Shown piece after piece: positions 49,617-59,093 of a DNA stretch of 64,000 nt. The DNA is taken from positions 124,001-188,000 of the forward strand of contig JANLVI010000013.1 of NCBI GenBank assembly GCA_031363915.1, written 5' to 3'. Positions within the stretch are counted from its first letter, which is position 1, and every line of letters begins with the position of its first letter. Under the pieces are notes generated by a model. It ran no database searches, was not told the DNA's origin, and was given only the letters and a program-made list of their open reading frames with translations. The translations under genes and the position numbers were made by a program. The stretch comes from JANLVI01 sp031363915. Its GTDB lineage: Bacteria > Vulcanimicrobiota > Vulcanimicrobiia > Vulcanimicrobiales > Vulcanimicrobiaceae.

Positions 49617-50749
49617 GTTCGCTAGCGGGTCTGCGCGTCGCGCTACTCGCACCCATTTCGTGGCCGACTCCGCCGCCGGGCTACGGACCATGGGAGCAAG
49701 TCGCCTCGAACATCGCTGAGGGCATGGTGCGTCGCGGTCTCGACGTGACGCTCTTTGCAACGGGCAACTCGCAAACGGCAGGCAAGCTTTCATCGGTCGT
49801 CCCCGTGGGCGTCAACGAAGACCCTGGTTTGAACGGCGACGTCTACGGCGCGATCCATACCGGCAAGCTGTTCGAACGTGCGCACGAGTTCGATCTGATC
49901 CACAACAATTTCGACTGGAAGCCGCTGACGTACGCGCTCGCGACCAAAACCCCGCCGATGCTCACGACGATCCACGGTTTTAGTTCACCGCCGATTTTGG
50001 GTGCGTACTACGCTGCCGCGCAGCGCAGCTTCTTCTGCTCGATCAGCGATTCGGATCGCGATCCCGGCCTCAATTACGTGAGCACCGCATACAACGGGAT
50101 CGACCCCGACGCATTCACGTTCGTCGATCGCGCCGGCGACTATCTGCTGTATCTCGCGCGCTTCCATCCCGAAAAAGGCGCGCATCTGGCCATCGAGGTT
50201 GCCAAGCGCGCGGGTGTGCGTTTGAAGATGGCCGCAATCCCGCAAGACGTTGCGTACTTCAAAGAACTGGTCGAGCCGCACATCGACGGTGATGCCGTAC
50301 AATTCTTGGGCGAAGTGCGCTGCGCGCAGCGCGACGAATTGCTCGGCGGAGCGCTCGCACTCGTCCACATGACGACGCGCCCGGAGCGCTTCGGCCTCAC
50401 GATGATCGAGGCGATGGCGTGCGGCACGCCGGTGCTCGGCGCGAACATGGGCTCGATCCCCGAGATCGTCGTCGACGGCGAAACCGGTTTTCTATGCGAT
50501 GATGTCGCGGCCGCGGTCGCACGCGTGCCGCAACTGGCATCGCTATCTCGACGCGCGTGCCGCACGCGCGTCGAGACGACGTTCTCAGCGGAGCGGATGG
50601 TCGACCGCTACATAGCGGCCTACGAAATCGCGCTCGCCCAGAAGCTTCCACCGCCGCCGACGCCCGACCAAGAACGTTGGCGCGCGCACGACTGGTGGGA
50701 CCGGCCGATGGCCTTTACCGAGATTCCCGCGAAGCCGCGCAAACTCTAG
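49613..50749 (+). CDS. Glycosyltransferase family 4
   Basis: 378 residues, GT-B fold. N-terminal 'APISWPTPPPGYGPWEQVASNIAEGMVRRG' domain binds the acceptor; C-terminal 'YLLYLARFHPEKGAHLAIEVA' and the 'ERFGLTMIEAMACGTPVLG' E-x7-E motif bind the sugar nucleotide. GTG 49613 overlaps the arsR stop (GTGA), so it belongs to the same transcript. Product unknown. Confidence 0.88.
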   Translation: MSSLAGLRVALLAPISWPTPPPGYGPWEQVASNIAEGMVRRGLDVTLFATGNSQTAGKLSSVVPVGVNEDPGLNGDVYGAIHTGKLFERAHEFDLIHNNFDWKPLTYALATKTPPMLTTIHGFSSPPILGAYYAAAQRSFFCSISDSDRDPGLNYVSTAYNGIDPDAFTFVDRAGDYLLYLARFHPEKGAHLAIEVAKRAGVRLKMAAIPQDVAYFKELVEPHIDGDAVQFLGEVRCAQRDELLGGALALVHMTTRPERFGLTMIEAMACGTPVLGANMGSIPEIVVDGETGFLCDDVAAAVARVPQLASLSRRACRTRVETTFSAERMVDRYIAAYEIALAQKLPPPPTPDQERWRAHDWWDRPMAFTEIPAKPRKL

Positions 50750-50753
50750 GAAG

Positions 50754-51302
50754 TTACAATAGACCGTCCGCCGCGAGTGAGTCGAACCAAGCGAGAACCA
50801 TTTCCTCGTACATGAGCCCGAAGCGAGCGGTCTTGGCCGGGAACGGATGCTGACGTTCCACCTCCGGCAGCCGCGCACGATAGTTTGCGCGGCGAGCTTC
50901 ATGCCGCGCACGTTCGCCGCGCAACAACCGTGCCAATTCGCCGGCTGGCAGCCGGTCGCCGAAGAATAACGTCAACAACAGCGGGAAACGAATGATCTCC
51001 TCGGTTGGCTCCCGGGCGATCCACTGGTCGAACGCTTTTCGGCCGGCGGCGGTTAAGGTGTACGGCCGCCGCTCGCGGGATCCGATCTTCCCGACACGTG
51101 CGTAGCCGCTCGCCTCGAGCGTCTTCAACTCGCGGTAGATTTGACTTCGCGTCACGTTCCAAAAGGGGCCGATCGACGACGCGATATTTGCTACCAGCTC
51201 ATAGCCCGACTGTGGCCCAATCGCAAGGAAGCCCAGCAATGACGCCGCCGTAGCATTGATTCCGGCCGGCGTGTCGGCCTTGACAGCTCGCTTCGCCGGC
51301 AT
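50754..51302 (-). CDS. PadR-family transcriptional regulator
   Basis: 182 residues with PadR N-terminal winged helix ('SLLGFLAIGPQSGYELVANIASSIGPFWNVTRSQIYRELKTLEASGYAR'; residues ~22-70) and C-terminal dimer domain (Vir_act_alpha_C-like). ATG 51302 chosen over 51326. Divergent from the membrane gene at 51369, which it may regulate, with 66 bases between. Confidence 0.85.
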   Translation of the reverse strand: MPAKRAVKADTPAGINATAASLLGFLAIGPQSGYELVANIASSIGPFWNVTRSQIYRELKTLEASGYARVGKIGSRERRPYTLTAAGRKAFDQWIAREPTEEIIRFPLLLTLFFGDRLPAGELARLLRGERARHEARRANYRARLPEVERQHPFPAKTARFGLMYEEMVLAWFDSLAADGLL

Positions 51303-51368
51303 TACACTGCGACCCACATAGTCCACAATGTTCTATCACATTAGACGCTCTGAGTTTGGACCCTGCTT

Positions 51369-52088
51369 ATGCTGCATCCAGAAGCGCCCGCCTTTATCCG
51401 CACCTTGCTCGGCATCCACATTCTCGCTGGGTCCGTCGCACTGTTTGTCGTTCCCGTCGTGATGGCCGTACGGAAGGGCGATGCGACACATCGACGGTTC
51501 GGTATCGTCTTCGTGTACGCGATGTTCGTCGTCGCCGCGACGGCGTTTATTGTCGGCCCGTATTTTCGCGACTTTTTCTTGTTGCTGGTCGCAATCTTCA
51601 GCAGTTATTTAACCTTTGTTGGTTGGCGCACGCTCGCGCGGAAGCGGCCGCAACTGCAGCCGGCGCAGGCCGTCGATTGGATCGGCGCCGTGCTCGCGTG
51701 CACTGCGGGAATGGCGATGATCGGCATGGGTGTTTTCGCGCATGCGTACTTTCAAGATTTCTCGATCGTGTTGGCGGTGCTCGGAGCGATCTGCGTCGGC
51801 GCCGGAGCACGATCGGTGCTGCTGTTCCTGCGCCCGCCTAAGGAGCGCAGCGCATGGCTATTCGAGCACTTCGGGATGATGCTCGGCGCCTACATCGCGA
51901 CGGTCACGGCATTCTCGGCCGTAAACTTCCACTTCTTGCACCCGATTTGGGTACGTTGGCTCTGGCCGACCGTCGTCGGCACGCTCGCCATCACGTACTA
52001 CACGAGGCGCTATAAAACGGCGATCGCTCGCGGGACGCCGACGCGCCGTCTCGTCGCGGTACGCGAGCCCGACGCCGTAGAAGTGTAA
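51369..52088 (+). CDS. Seven-helix membrane protein, DUF2306-like
   Basis: 239 residues with about seven hydrophobic helices and the motif 'RKGDATHRRFGIVFVYAMF', whose His-Arg near a helix start is seen in DUF2306 proteins. Conserved-looking His at 'LFEHFGMMLG' and 'NFHFLHPIW' could bind heme. Function unknown. Confidence 0.72.
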   Translation: MLHPEAPAFIRTLLGIHILAGSVALFVVPVVMAVRKGDATHRRFGIVFVYAMFVVAATAFIVGPYFRDFFLLLVAIFSSYLTFVGWRTLARKRPQLQPAQAVDWIGAVLACTAGMAMIGMGVFAHAYFQDFSIVLAVLGAICVGAGARSVLLFLRPPKERSAWLFEHFGMMLGAYIATVTAFSAVNFHFLHPIWVRWLWPTVVGTLAITYYTRRYKTAIARGTPTRRLVAVREPDAVEV

Positions 52089-52107
52089 GGACGGTGACGT
52101 TCGTCGA

Positions 52108-53250
52108 TCACGCGCCGACGCGCGTATCGACCCAGTGCAAGAGTTTGCGGCCGCGTTCGGCTTTCGCGAGCGCATCATCGGGACTCGTACCGAGTGCCGT
52201 GAAGTGCCCCATTTTCCGGCCTAGCGCCGCGTGGGCTTTGCCGTAGACGTGCAGTGAGATATCCGGATCGCGCAGCAGTTCCACGACGCCGCCGAGGCGG
52301 TCGCCGGTTCCGTCACCCAAGATGTTGACCATCACGACGGCGGGGACGAGCATCTTCGGCTGCACGAGCGGCAGATCGCAGATCGCGCGCACGTGTGCTT
52401 CGTACTGCGAGATTTGCGTCGCATCGAGTGAATAGTGGCCGCTATTGTGCACGCGCGGCGCGATCTCGTTCACGAGCAGCGTATCGCCGGCGAGGAAATA
52501 TTCGATTGCAAACGCCCCGACGATGTCTAGCTTGCGCGCGATGATCTCCGCGCTACCGCGTACGCGTCGTGCGACATCGTCGCTCACGCGTGCGGGGACG
52601 ATCGACGTTGCGAGCACGCCTGCGTCGTGGATATTCTCTGCGACCGGAAACGTGACGATTTCACCCGCGGCGTTGCGCGCGCAAATGATGGAGAGCTCTT
52701 TCTCAAAAGGGATCATTTTCTCGCAGATGAGCGGGCGTCCGCACGCCTCGGCGAACGCGTCCGCCGCTTCGCGCTCGTTCCGCACGACCCACTGGCCTTT
52801 GCCGTCGTAGCCGCCGAGCGTCGTTTTGAAAACCGCCGGGAAGCCGATGGTCTCGATTGCGACGCCAAGATCCGCCAGCGTCGCAATCGGAGCGAAATCC
52901 GCCGTGCCGATGCCGCACGACCGCACGAACGTCTTCTCCAAGAGACGTTCTTGCGTGATACGGAGGACGTTGGCATCCGGTCGCACGAGACGGCGGTCGT
53001 TCTCGAGCGCTTGCACCGAGGCGAGCGCGATATTTTCAAATTCGTACGTGACGACGTCGCTGCGCGCACCGAGTTCACCGATCGCGCGCATATCGTCGTA
53101 TGCCGCGACGATCTGCTCGTCGGCGATTTGTCCGGTCGGCGAGTTGGGCAGCGGCTCCAGCGCGACGACGCGGTACCCCATGCGCTTTGCTTCGAGCGTG
53201 AGCATGCGTCCGAGTTGACCGCCGCCGAGGATCCCGATCGTCTCGATCAT
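52108..53250 (-). CDS. purK: N5-carboxyaminoimidazole ribonucleotide synthase
   Basis: 380 residues, ATP-grasp. It makes N5-CAIR from AIR, ATP and bicarbonate in purine synthesis. 'IGILGGGQLGRMLTLEAKRMGY', 'VVTYEFENI', 'KTTLGGYDGKGQ', 'FEKELSIICARN', 'EIAPRVHNSGHYSLDA' are typical. ATG overlaps the purE stop (ATGA). Confidence 0.95.
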   Translation of the reverse strand: MIETIGILGGGQLGRMLTLEAKRMGYRVVALEPLPNSPTGQIADEQIVAAYDDMRAIGELGARSDVVTYEFENIALASVQALENDRRLVRPDANVLRITQERLLEKTFVRSCGIGTADFAPIATLADLGVAIETIGFPAVFKTTLGGYDGKGQWVVRNEREAADAFAEACGRPLICEKMIPFEKELSIICARNAAGEIVTFPVAENIHDAGVLATSIVPARVSDDVARRVRGSAEIIARKLDIVGAFAIEYFLAGDTLLVNEIAPRVHNSGHYSLDATQISQYEAHVRAICDLPLVQPKMLVPAVVMVNILGDGTGDRLGGVVELLRDPDISLHVYGKAHAALGRKMGHFTALGTSPDDALAKAERGRKLLHWVDTRVGA

Positions 53251-53726
53251 AGAACGATCGCCTCCACCGTCCTAGCGGCCGCGGCGACGCGTTCGTCGAG
53301 GGCTCGTGCGAGTTTTGCATCGCACAGCGCGAGGATACGAGCGGCGAACAGTGCGGCGTTGGTTGCATTGCCGATCGCCATCGTTGCGACCGGCACGCCT
53401 GCGGGCATCTGCGCGATCGACAGCAGCGAGTCCAAGCCATTGAGAGCCTTCGATTGCACCGGCACGCCGATCACCGGCAAATTCGTTTTGGTCGCAACCA
53501 TCCCCGGCAAGTGCGCAGCGCCACCCGCCCCCGCGATAATCACACGTAAACCGCGTCCGGCCGCTTCGCTTGCGTAGCGGAACATGAGATCCGGCGTCCG
53601 GTGCGCGGAGACCACGCGCAGTTCGAAAGGCACATCGAGTTCTTGCAGGGTCGTCGCCGCAGCGCGCATCGTTTCGAGATCGGATGTCGATCCCATGATG
53701 ATGCCGACCAGGGGAAGGGAGACCAT
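53247..53726 (-). CDS. purE: N5-carboxyaminoimidazole ribonucleotide mutase
   Basis: 159 residues. It converts N5-CAIR to CAIR. 'GIIMGSTSDLETM', 'RVVSAHRTPDLMFRYA', 'IAGAGGAAHLPGMVA', 'ALNGLDSLLSIAQMPAGVPVATMAIG'. ATG 53726 chosen; a longer frame from 53801 adds a poor N-terminus. Confidence 0.95.
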   Translation of the reverse strand: MVSLPLVGIIMGSTSDLETMRAAATTLQELDVPFELRVVSAHRTPDLMFRYASEAAGRGLRVIIAGAGGAAHLPGMVATKTNLPVIGVPVQSKALNGLDSLLSIAQMPAGVPVATMAIGNATNAALFAARILALCDAKLARALDERVAAAARTVEAIVL

Positions 53727-53818
53727 CCCGCGCCGTTCGTCCCCAGCACCCACCCGCCCTGGACCAAAATCTCCGGCGCGAGGGGTCGGATCGACCGCCA
53801 AGCGCGAACCGCGCTCGC

Positions 53819-54949
53819 ATGACCAACGGCCAGCGAACGCTCTTCCTCACCGGCGCATCATCGGGCATCGGTTGCGCGCTTGCGATCCGCGCCGCACGCG
53901 CGGGATACGCCATCTACGGCGTGGGGCGCAACGCCGAGGCGCTCGCGCTCCTCGAAGAACGCATCAAAGCCGACGGTGGAACCATCGCAACGGCGAGCGC
54001 TGACATCGGCGATCCCGCGAATGCTCCGCGCTTGATCGCGAACTGTATGGCACGGTTTGGGCGCATCGATGTGCTCTGCAACAACGCAGGCGCCGTTGCC
54101 GTCGGCCCCATCGGCCGGCAAAGCGACGCAGCGCTTCGCGAGCAGTTTGCAACGCACGTCATCGGCCCGCTCGCGCTCACGCGCGAAGCGCACGCCGCTC
54201 TCCAGGCCACGCACGGTCAGGTGATCATGCTCGGTTCGGGCGTCGCGCGCATCGCCGTCGGCGGACTCGGTGCCTACGCCGCCGCCAAAGCCGCGATCAA
54301 ATCTGCAACGCAAACGCTCCGCCGCGAACTCAAAACCGACGGCATCGCGGTTACCTACGTCGATCCGGGCGCAGTCGATACGCCATTCATGACGCGGGCC
54401 GGAATGCCGGGCGCACCCGCACGGTTTCTCGTCTCGCCCGAAACGGTCGCGCGCGCGATCATCAACGGCTTTACAACGCGTCCGCGCGAGGTGAACGCCG
54501 TGCCGTGGCAAGTCGCGCTGCTCTCGTTTGCTGAGAACTTTCCGCAGTTGATCGACTTCGTACTCGAACGCGCACCGCAACTCGTCGGCGGAACCGATGA
54601 GGTTCCCCTCGCGCCGGTGCAAATGCCCAAGAGCGTCGCGCCGCCGGCCGCAACACCGCCGCGTCCGGCGCCGGCCGATGAGACACCGCCCGCGCGGACC
54701 GAGTCGCTGCTCGAAGCGCTCGAACCGCACGCGCGCAAAATGGAAAAGCTCAGTTTAAAAACATCATTCGTGCGCGGCTTGCTCGTCCGTGGCGCAACGC
54801 TCGAACTCGGGGATGTCTCTCAGCGCTGGGCGGGGATGCCGAATAAAAACGAGCGCGCGCTCACGGCCGCCGTGCTGCTCGCGCTCGAGGAAGCGGGGTT
54901 TCTCGAATCGATGGGACCCGACCGCTGGCTCGTCGTGCGCGGCGATTAG
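53819..54949 (+). CDS. SDR oxidoreductase with extra C-terminal domain
   Basis: 376 residues. N-terminal SDR (1-~245): 'FLTGASSGIGCALA', 'CNNAGAVAVGP', active Ser in 'LGSGVARIAVG' and 'YAAAKAAI'. Then a Pro/Ala-rich linker (~265-295) and ~80 residues of mostly helical sequence, 'SLLEALEPHARKMEKLSLKTSFVRGLLVRG' and 'NKNERALTAAVLLALEEAGFLESMG', not seen in ordinary SDRs. Role unknown. It is divergent from purE with 92 bases between. Confidence 0.85.
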   Translation: MTNGQRTLFLTGASSGIGCALAIRAARAGYAIYGVGRNAEALALLEERIKADGGTIATASADIGDPANAPRLIANCMARFGRIDVLCNNAGAVAVGPIGRQSDAALREQFATHVIGPLALTREAHAALQATHGQVIMLGSGVARIAVGGLGAYAAAKAAIKSATQTLRRELKTDGIAVTYVDPGAVDTPFMTRAGMPGAPARFLVSPETVARAIINGFTTRPREVNAVPWQVALLSFAENFPQLIDFVLERAPQLVGGTDEVPLAPVQMPKSVAPPAATPPRPAPADETPPARTESLLEALEPHARKMEKLSLKTSFVRGLLVRGATLELGDVSQRWAGMPNKNERALTAAVLLALEEAGFLESMGPDRWLVVRGD

Positions 54950-54963
54950 GGGACAGGTCGTCC

Positions 54964-55755
54964 TTAAGTCCAGTACGCGACGTCGCGCTGCTTCGTGTCC
55001 TTGAATTTGCCGAACACATCAGGATTTTTCGCGAACAGCGTTTCGAGATCGGCGACGCGCGCTTGATCGAAGGGATGCGAGCGCTGCCAGAAGGCACCCT
55101 TCGTACCGTACACGGCCGTCATCGTTTGGAAGAACCAAATAAGGCCGTACGGGTTGAGGTAGTTGGACGCCGCAGCGATGCGAGCGCCTTCTTCATCGGC
55201 TTCCGCTTCGATATGCCGCGAGATGTTCAGGTCTTGCGCGTTCGCTGCCGTACTTGCCGCGTAGCCCGCAGCATAACCGCCCAGCGGTCCAAGCAGAATG
55301 TTTGCAAGGATCGAACCGACTTGCGCCACCGTGCCCGTCGTTTGCCGGCCTTTGATACCTTTGGCGACGTGGTGGAGAACCATGTGGCCGGTTTCGTGCG
55401 CGAGCACACCGCCGAGTTCGTCACGATTCTTCGCGAGGCGCAAGAGCGGCTCGTTGACGTAAATGTTCCCGCCCGGCACGGAGAAGGCGTTCGCTGAATC
55501 GCCGCGCACGATGTAGTAACGGATCGGATAGGGGTACCGGTCCTTCACCGTATTCGCGATGACTTCGCCGACTTCGTTGAGATGCTCGTAATACGGTGAG
55601 TCGAAGAGGATCTCGCCGTCTTCGCGCAACTGGAGAAAATACTGATGCCCGAGATCCCCCTCATCGAGTTTCGCGGCGAGCGCGGGCAAAGCGCTGCAGC
55701 ATTGACTTGCACCAATGGCGGCGGCGAGACTAGCGATGAACGAAGTACGTTGCAT
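54964..55755 (-). CDS. Secreted M48-family zinc metalloprotease
   Basis: 263 residues. Signal peptide to about residue 28 with two Cys; then zinc site 'VLAHETGHMVLHH' (H120-E-T-G-H124) and the third ligand in 'HIEAEADEEGARIA'. 'VPGGNIYVNEPLL' is typical of BepA/YfgC-like M48 proteases, which maintain the outer envelope. Length is short as TPR repeats are missing. ATG 55755 was chosen. Confidence 0.88.
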   Translation of the reverse strand: MQRTSFIASLAAAIGASQCCSALPALAAKLDEGDLGHQYFLQLREDGEILFDSPYYEHLNEVGEVIANTVKDRYPYPIRYYIVRGDSANAFSVPGGNIYVNEPLLRLAKNRDELGGVLAHETGHMVLHHVAKGIKGRQTTGTVAQVGSILANILLGPLGGYAAGYAASTAANAQDLNISRHIEAEADEEGARIAAASNYLNPYGLIWFFQTMTAVYGTKGAFWQRSHPFDQARVADLETLFAKNPDVFGKFKDTKQRDVAYWT

Positions 55756-55794
55756 GGGCACGGCCCTCAGAAAAGAATCGAGACGACAGATTCC

Positions 55795-57546
55795 ATGACC
55801 CGACGCCATGGCCTCCGGTTTCTGCCCGCATTAGCGCTAGGATTCACGCTCCTGGGAGCGCCCGCGCACGCAGCGACCTCGATCGTTCGTCCGGCGCTCG
55901 GATTGCTCGACGGAATGAGCGTGGTGGGCGCTCCGCCGCGTCAAACCGAACTGCACGTCGCAATCGAACTGGAGCCGAAAGACAATCAGCTCGCGTCGCT
56001 TGCAGAAGCGCTCGGAGACCCCTCGTCACCGATGCACCGCGCGACGCTCTCCGCCGATGCGTTTGCCGCGCGGTTCGGCCGTCCGCTTGCCGAAAGCCAG
56101 GCGCTAGCCGAGGTCTTGCGCGCAAACGGCGCTGCCGAAGTCTACGTCTCGCGCGACGGGCTCATCATCGGCGGCGTCCTCTCGGTCGATCAAGCCGAAC
56201 GTGTTTTCGCAACGAAATTCGTCGAGTACAAACGTACCAATCGCGTTGCGATTGCACCAATGCAACCGCTGCACGTCCCGATTGCAAACGTACGCGCCGT
56301 TCGAGGTGTCGTCGCAGCGACATCACCGCGCCTGGCCGACGTCCGCCCGAGCTTCACGCTCTTTCGCGGCGAGTGGTATCTGCCGACGCGTTTCCGTGAA
56401 ATCTACGATGCAACACCGGATGGCGGTCGCGGCCAGCGTATCGCGCTGATCGAAGACGCCTCCGACCGGCTCGACCTAGCGCGCGATCTGCCGCCTTTCT
56501 TACGCGGCGAAGGCGCTCCGAACGCCGCAGCAGATCGCGTGAGCGAACGCGTCTTCACACCCAAAGCCCAAACGACGAGTTGCGGACGCGACGACCGCGG
56601 CCAAGAACCCGCAATCGATCTCGATGCCGCGCTCACGATGGCGCCGCAAGCGACGATCGATCTGCGCTACGATAACGTCTGCGGCCTCGGCAACGACGGC
56701 ACGGTCGCACTCGCACGCGCGCTCGACGAAAGCCCAACGCAGATCGTCTTTCCCTTCACGCTCGGTCCCGTTTACGAACATGCCGTCGATCTCTGGGGTC
56801 CCACACCGCTGCCGCTGCTCGAAGCGGTCGTGCGCGGGATCAGTGTCGTCGTCCCCGCCGGCGATGACGGTGCGCTCGGTTTTGCGATCCCCGGTGTCGA
56901 CCGCGCGGCTGTTGCCTATCCGTGCATTCTGACCAGCGTTATTTGCGCGGGCGGGACGCAAGTCGGCGACCGCGATACGTTCGTCGATGAAGCCCCCTGG
57001 AACGACGGCCTCAACGCGACCGGCGGCGGCATCACCGCCGAACCGCGGCCCCGCTGGCAAAACGCGCCGAGTGCGTTTGAGTTCTCGCCGCAATATATGC
57101 CCGCGCAACACCGCATCGTTCCCGACGTGAGTGCCGATGCATCCGGGCACTTGCAAGTCTATTGGCACGGCTACGCGTTCGGCGGCGTCGGCGGCACGAG
57201 TGAGAGCGCAGCGATCGTCGCCGCGCAACTCGCCGCGATCAACGCCGCCGTAGATCCGGCAAAACGTCTGGTCTCGACGGGCGATCTCTACGTGCTTGCA
57301 ACGCTCCATCCGCAAGCATTTCGGCAAGTCACGCGCGAGAACGATCGCGGCTATGTCGACAACACGATTCGTCCGCCAAAAAAGCCGCTCCCGATTGGTT
57401 ATAAAGGCGTCTTGCCCGCACCGCCGCCGTCCATCCACGGCTGCAATGGCGTTCAGCCCAACGGCTGTAGCCTGCGCCCCGGCTTCAATGCCGTCACGGG
57501 TCTGGGTTCGCTCAAAGAGCAGGCGGCGATCGACGCCTTACGCTGA
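55795..57546 (+). CDS. S53 family serine-carboxyl protease (sedolisin-like)
   Basis: 583 residues. Signal peptide to ~26; prodomain ~40-185 ('LGDPSSPMHRATLSADAFAARFG', 'EVYVSRDGLIIGGVLSVDQAERVF'); catalytic domain with the Glu-Asp pair in 'GQEPAIDLDAAL', the oxyanion Asp in 'VVVPAGDDGAL' and the nucleophile in 'VGGTSESAAIVA', and a C-terminal 'GFNAVTGLGSL'. The classic calcium loop D-V/I-T is not clear. Likely secreted and active at acid pH. ATG 55795; divergent M48 gene starts 40 bases away. Confidence 0.88.
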   Translation: MTRRHGLRFLPALALGFTLLGAPAHAATSIVRPALGLLDGMSVVGAPPRQTELHVAIELEPKDNQLASLAEALGDPSSPMHRATLSADAFAARFGRPLAESQALAEVLRANGAAEVYVSRDGLIIGGVLSVDQAERVFATKFVEYKRTNRVAIAPMQPLHVPIANVRAVRGVVAATSPRLADVRPSFTLFRGEWYLPTRFREIYDATPDGGRGQRIALIEDASDRLDLARDLPPFLRGEGAPNAAADRVSERVFTPKAQTTSCGRDDRGQEPAIDLDAALTMAPQATIDLRYDNVCGLGNDGTVALARALDESPTQIVFPFTLGPVYEHAVDLWGPTPLPLLEAVVRGISVVVPAGDDGALGFAIPGVDRAAVAYPCILTSVICAGGTQVGDRDTFVDEAPWNDGLNATGGGITAEPRPRWQNAPSAFEFSPQYMPAQHRIVPDVSADASGHLQVYWHGYAFGGVGGTSESAAIVAAQLAAINAAVDPAKRLVSTGDLYVLATLHPQAFRQVTRENDRGYVDNTIRPPKKPLPIGYKGVLPAPPPSIHGCNGVQPNGCSLRPGFNAVTGLGSLKEQAAIDALR

Positions 57547-58350
57547 ACGACGGCGCAGCGCAAGCGCCGCGAAAAAGATGAGCGTTGCGAGGATCACGAT
57601 CGTGGCGCCGCTCGCCGAACTCAGGTAATACGAGAGATACAGTCCGCCGACGGAGCAGAACGTGCCGATCGCGCCTGAAAGGACGAGCATCGGCACGAAG
57701 CGGCGTGTGAGCTGCGCTGCGGCCGCCGCCGGCGTGACGAGTAGCGCGGCGACGAGCACGATGCCGACCGATTGCAGTGAAATGATGATCGTGAGCGCGA
57801 GGAGCACGAGGAGCACGTAGTCGACAAAGGCCGCGTTGATGCCGCTCGCCTGCGCGACGACCGGATCGAACGACGTGTAGAGGAGTGGCCGGTACAGCAC
57901 GGCCACGCAGAGCACGACGATCGCCGCAAGCACGCAAACGATGATGAGATCATCACGCGAGACCCCAAGAATGTTGCCGAAGAGAAAACCTTCGAGATCC
58001 ACCGAGTACCGCTGCGAGCGGCTCATGAGAAAGATGCCGACGGCAAATGCGCCGGTGAAGAGGACGCCGATCGTCGTATCGAGTGAGATCTTCCCGCGTC
58101 GATGCACGAAGCCGATCCCAAGCGCGGTAATCACGGCGACGATCGCCGCGCCGAAGGCGTAGTTGAAACCGCGCAGATATGCGATCACGATCCCGGCAAA
58201 CGAAGCGTGGGCGATGCCGTCGCCGATGAACGAAAGCTTACGCAAGACGACGTAGGTGCCCATCGTCGAGCAGAGAGCGCCGACGATCAGCGCCGCGACG
58301 AACGCGCGTTGCATGAATTCAAACGTAAAGGGAGCTGTCAGGACGTCCAT
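57538..58350 (-). CDS. Metal ABC transporter permease (ZnuB/MntB family)
   Basis: 270 residues, about eight helices: 'FMQRAFVAALIVGALCSTMGTYVVLRKLSFIGDGIAHASFAG' at the N-terminus is the family mark, with 'LLVTPAAAAAQLTRRF'. Imports Zn, Mn or Fe. ATG 58350 overlaps the ATPase stop (TAATG). The stop overlaps the S53 gene's 3' end by nine bases. Confidence 0.9.
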   Translation of the reverse strand: MDVLTAPFTFEFMQRAFVAALIVGALCSTMGTYVVLRKLSFIGDGIAHASFAGIVIAYLRGFNYAFGAAIVAVITALGIGFVHRRGKISLDTTIGVLFTGAFAVGIFLMSRSQRYSVDLEGFLFGNILGVSRDDLIIVCVLAAIVVLCVAVLYRPLLYTSFDPVVAQASGINAAFVDYVLLVLLALTIIISLQSVGIVLVAALLVTPAAAAAQLTRRFVPMLVLSGAIGTFCSVGGLYLSYYLSSASGATIVILATLIFFAALALRRRSA

Positions 58351-59093
58351 TACGGCGTCGTCCGCGTGTGGCCGTGCGTGTGCGTGTGCTCGCGAATTGC
58401 GGCATAAGAGCCCGATGCGAGTACCGTCTCGGGATCGCCGTCGGCGAGCACCTTGCGATCGACGACGATCAGCCGGTCGAACCACTCGGGCGCGCGGTCG
58501 AGATCGTGGGTCGTCATGACGACGGGCAAGCCGTCTTTCACCAAACCGCGCACGATATGCAGCAGTGCTTCTTCCGTTTCGGCATCGACGCCGGTCGTCG
58601 GTTCGTCGAGCAGCAATAGGCGCGGTTCCTGCGCGAGCGAGCGCGCGACGAACGCACGCTGCTGCTGACCGCCGGAAAGTTCGGAGATATGTCGGTTGCG
58701 TAAGTCCCCAAGATTCAGCGCTGCTAGCGCTTCATCGACCGCCGCGCGGTCGTGGGCGCCGAATTGCGAGAACGTCTTCATACGCGGAAAGCGGCCCATC
58801 GCGACGACATCGCGCACGCTTGCGGGAAACGACCAATCGACATCCTCAATTTGCGGCACGTAGCCGATCGTGCCCCGCTCGAGCTTACGCGGCACTTTTC
58901 CGAAGACCAGCACCTCGCCGCTGGTCGGCGCGATCAAACCGGCGATCGATTTTAGCAGGGTCGATTTGCCGGAACCGTTGGGACCGACGACGCCAAGCGC
59001 CGCGCCCGTATCGACCGAGAGCGTGACGCCGTCGAGTGCGGTGACGCGGGCCGAATAACGCACGACGAGATCGCGCACGAGGATCGCGTTCAC
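58350..59093 (-). CDS. Metal ABC transporter ATP-binding protein
   Basis: 247 residues: Walker A 'GPNGSGKSTLLKSI', Q-loop 'GYVPQIEDVDW', signature 'ELSGGQQQRAFVARSL', Walker B 'LLLLDEPTTGVD', switch 'MTTHDLDRAP'. The C-terminus ends in a histidine-rich 'HTHTHGH', a likely metal-binding tail. GTG start; overlaps the binding-protein gene by four bases. Confidence 0.92.
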   Translation of the reverse strand: MNAILVRDLVVRYSARVTALDGVTLSVDTGAALGVVGPNGSGKSTLLKSIAGLIAPTSGEVLVFGKVPRKLERGTIGYVPQIEDVDWSFPASVRDVVAMGRFPRMKTFSQFGAHDRAAVDEALAALNLGDLRNRHISELSGGQQQRAFVARSLAQEPRLLLLDEPTTGVDAETEEALLHIVRGLVKDGLPVVMTTHDLDRAPEWFDRLIVVDRKVLADGDPETVLASGSYAAIREHTHTHGHTRTTP

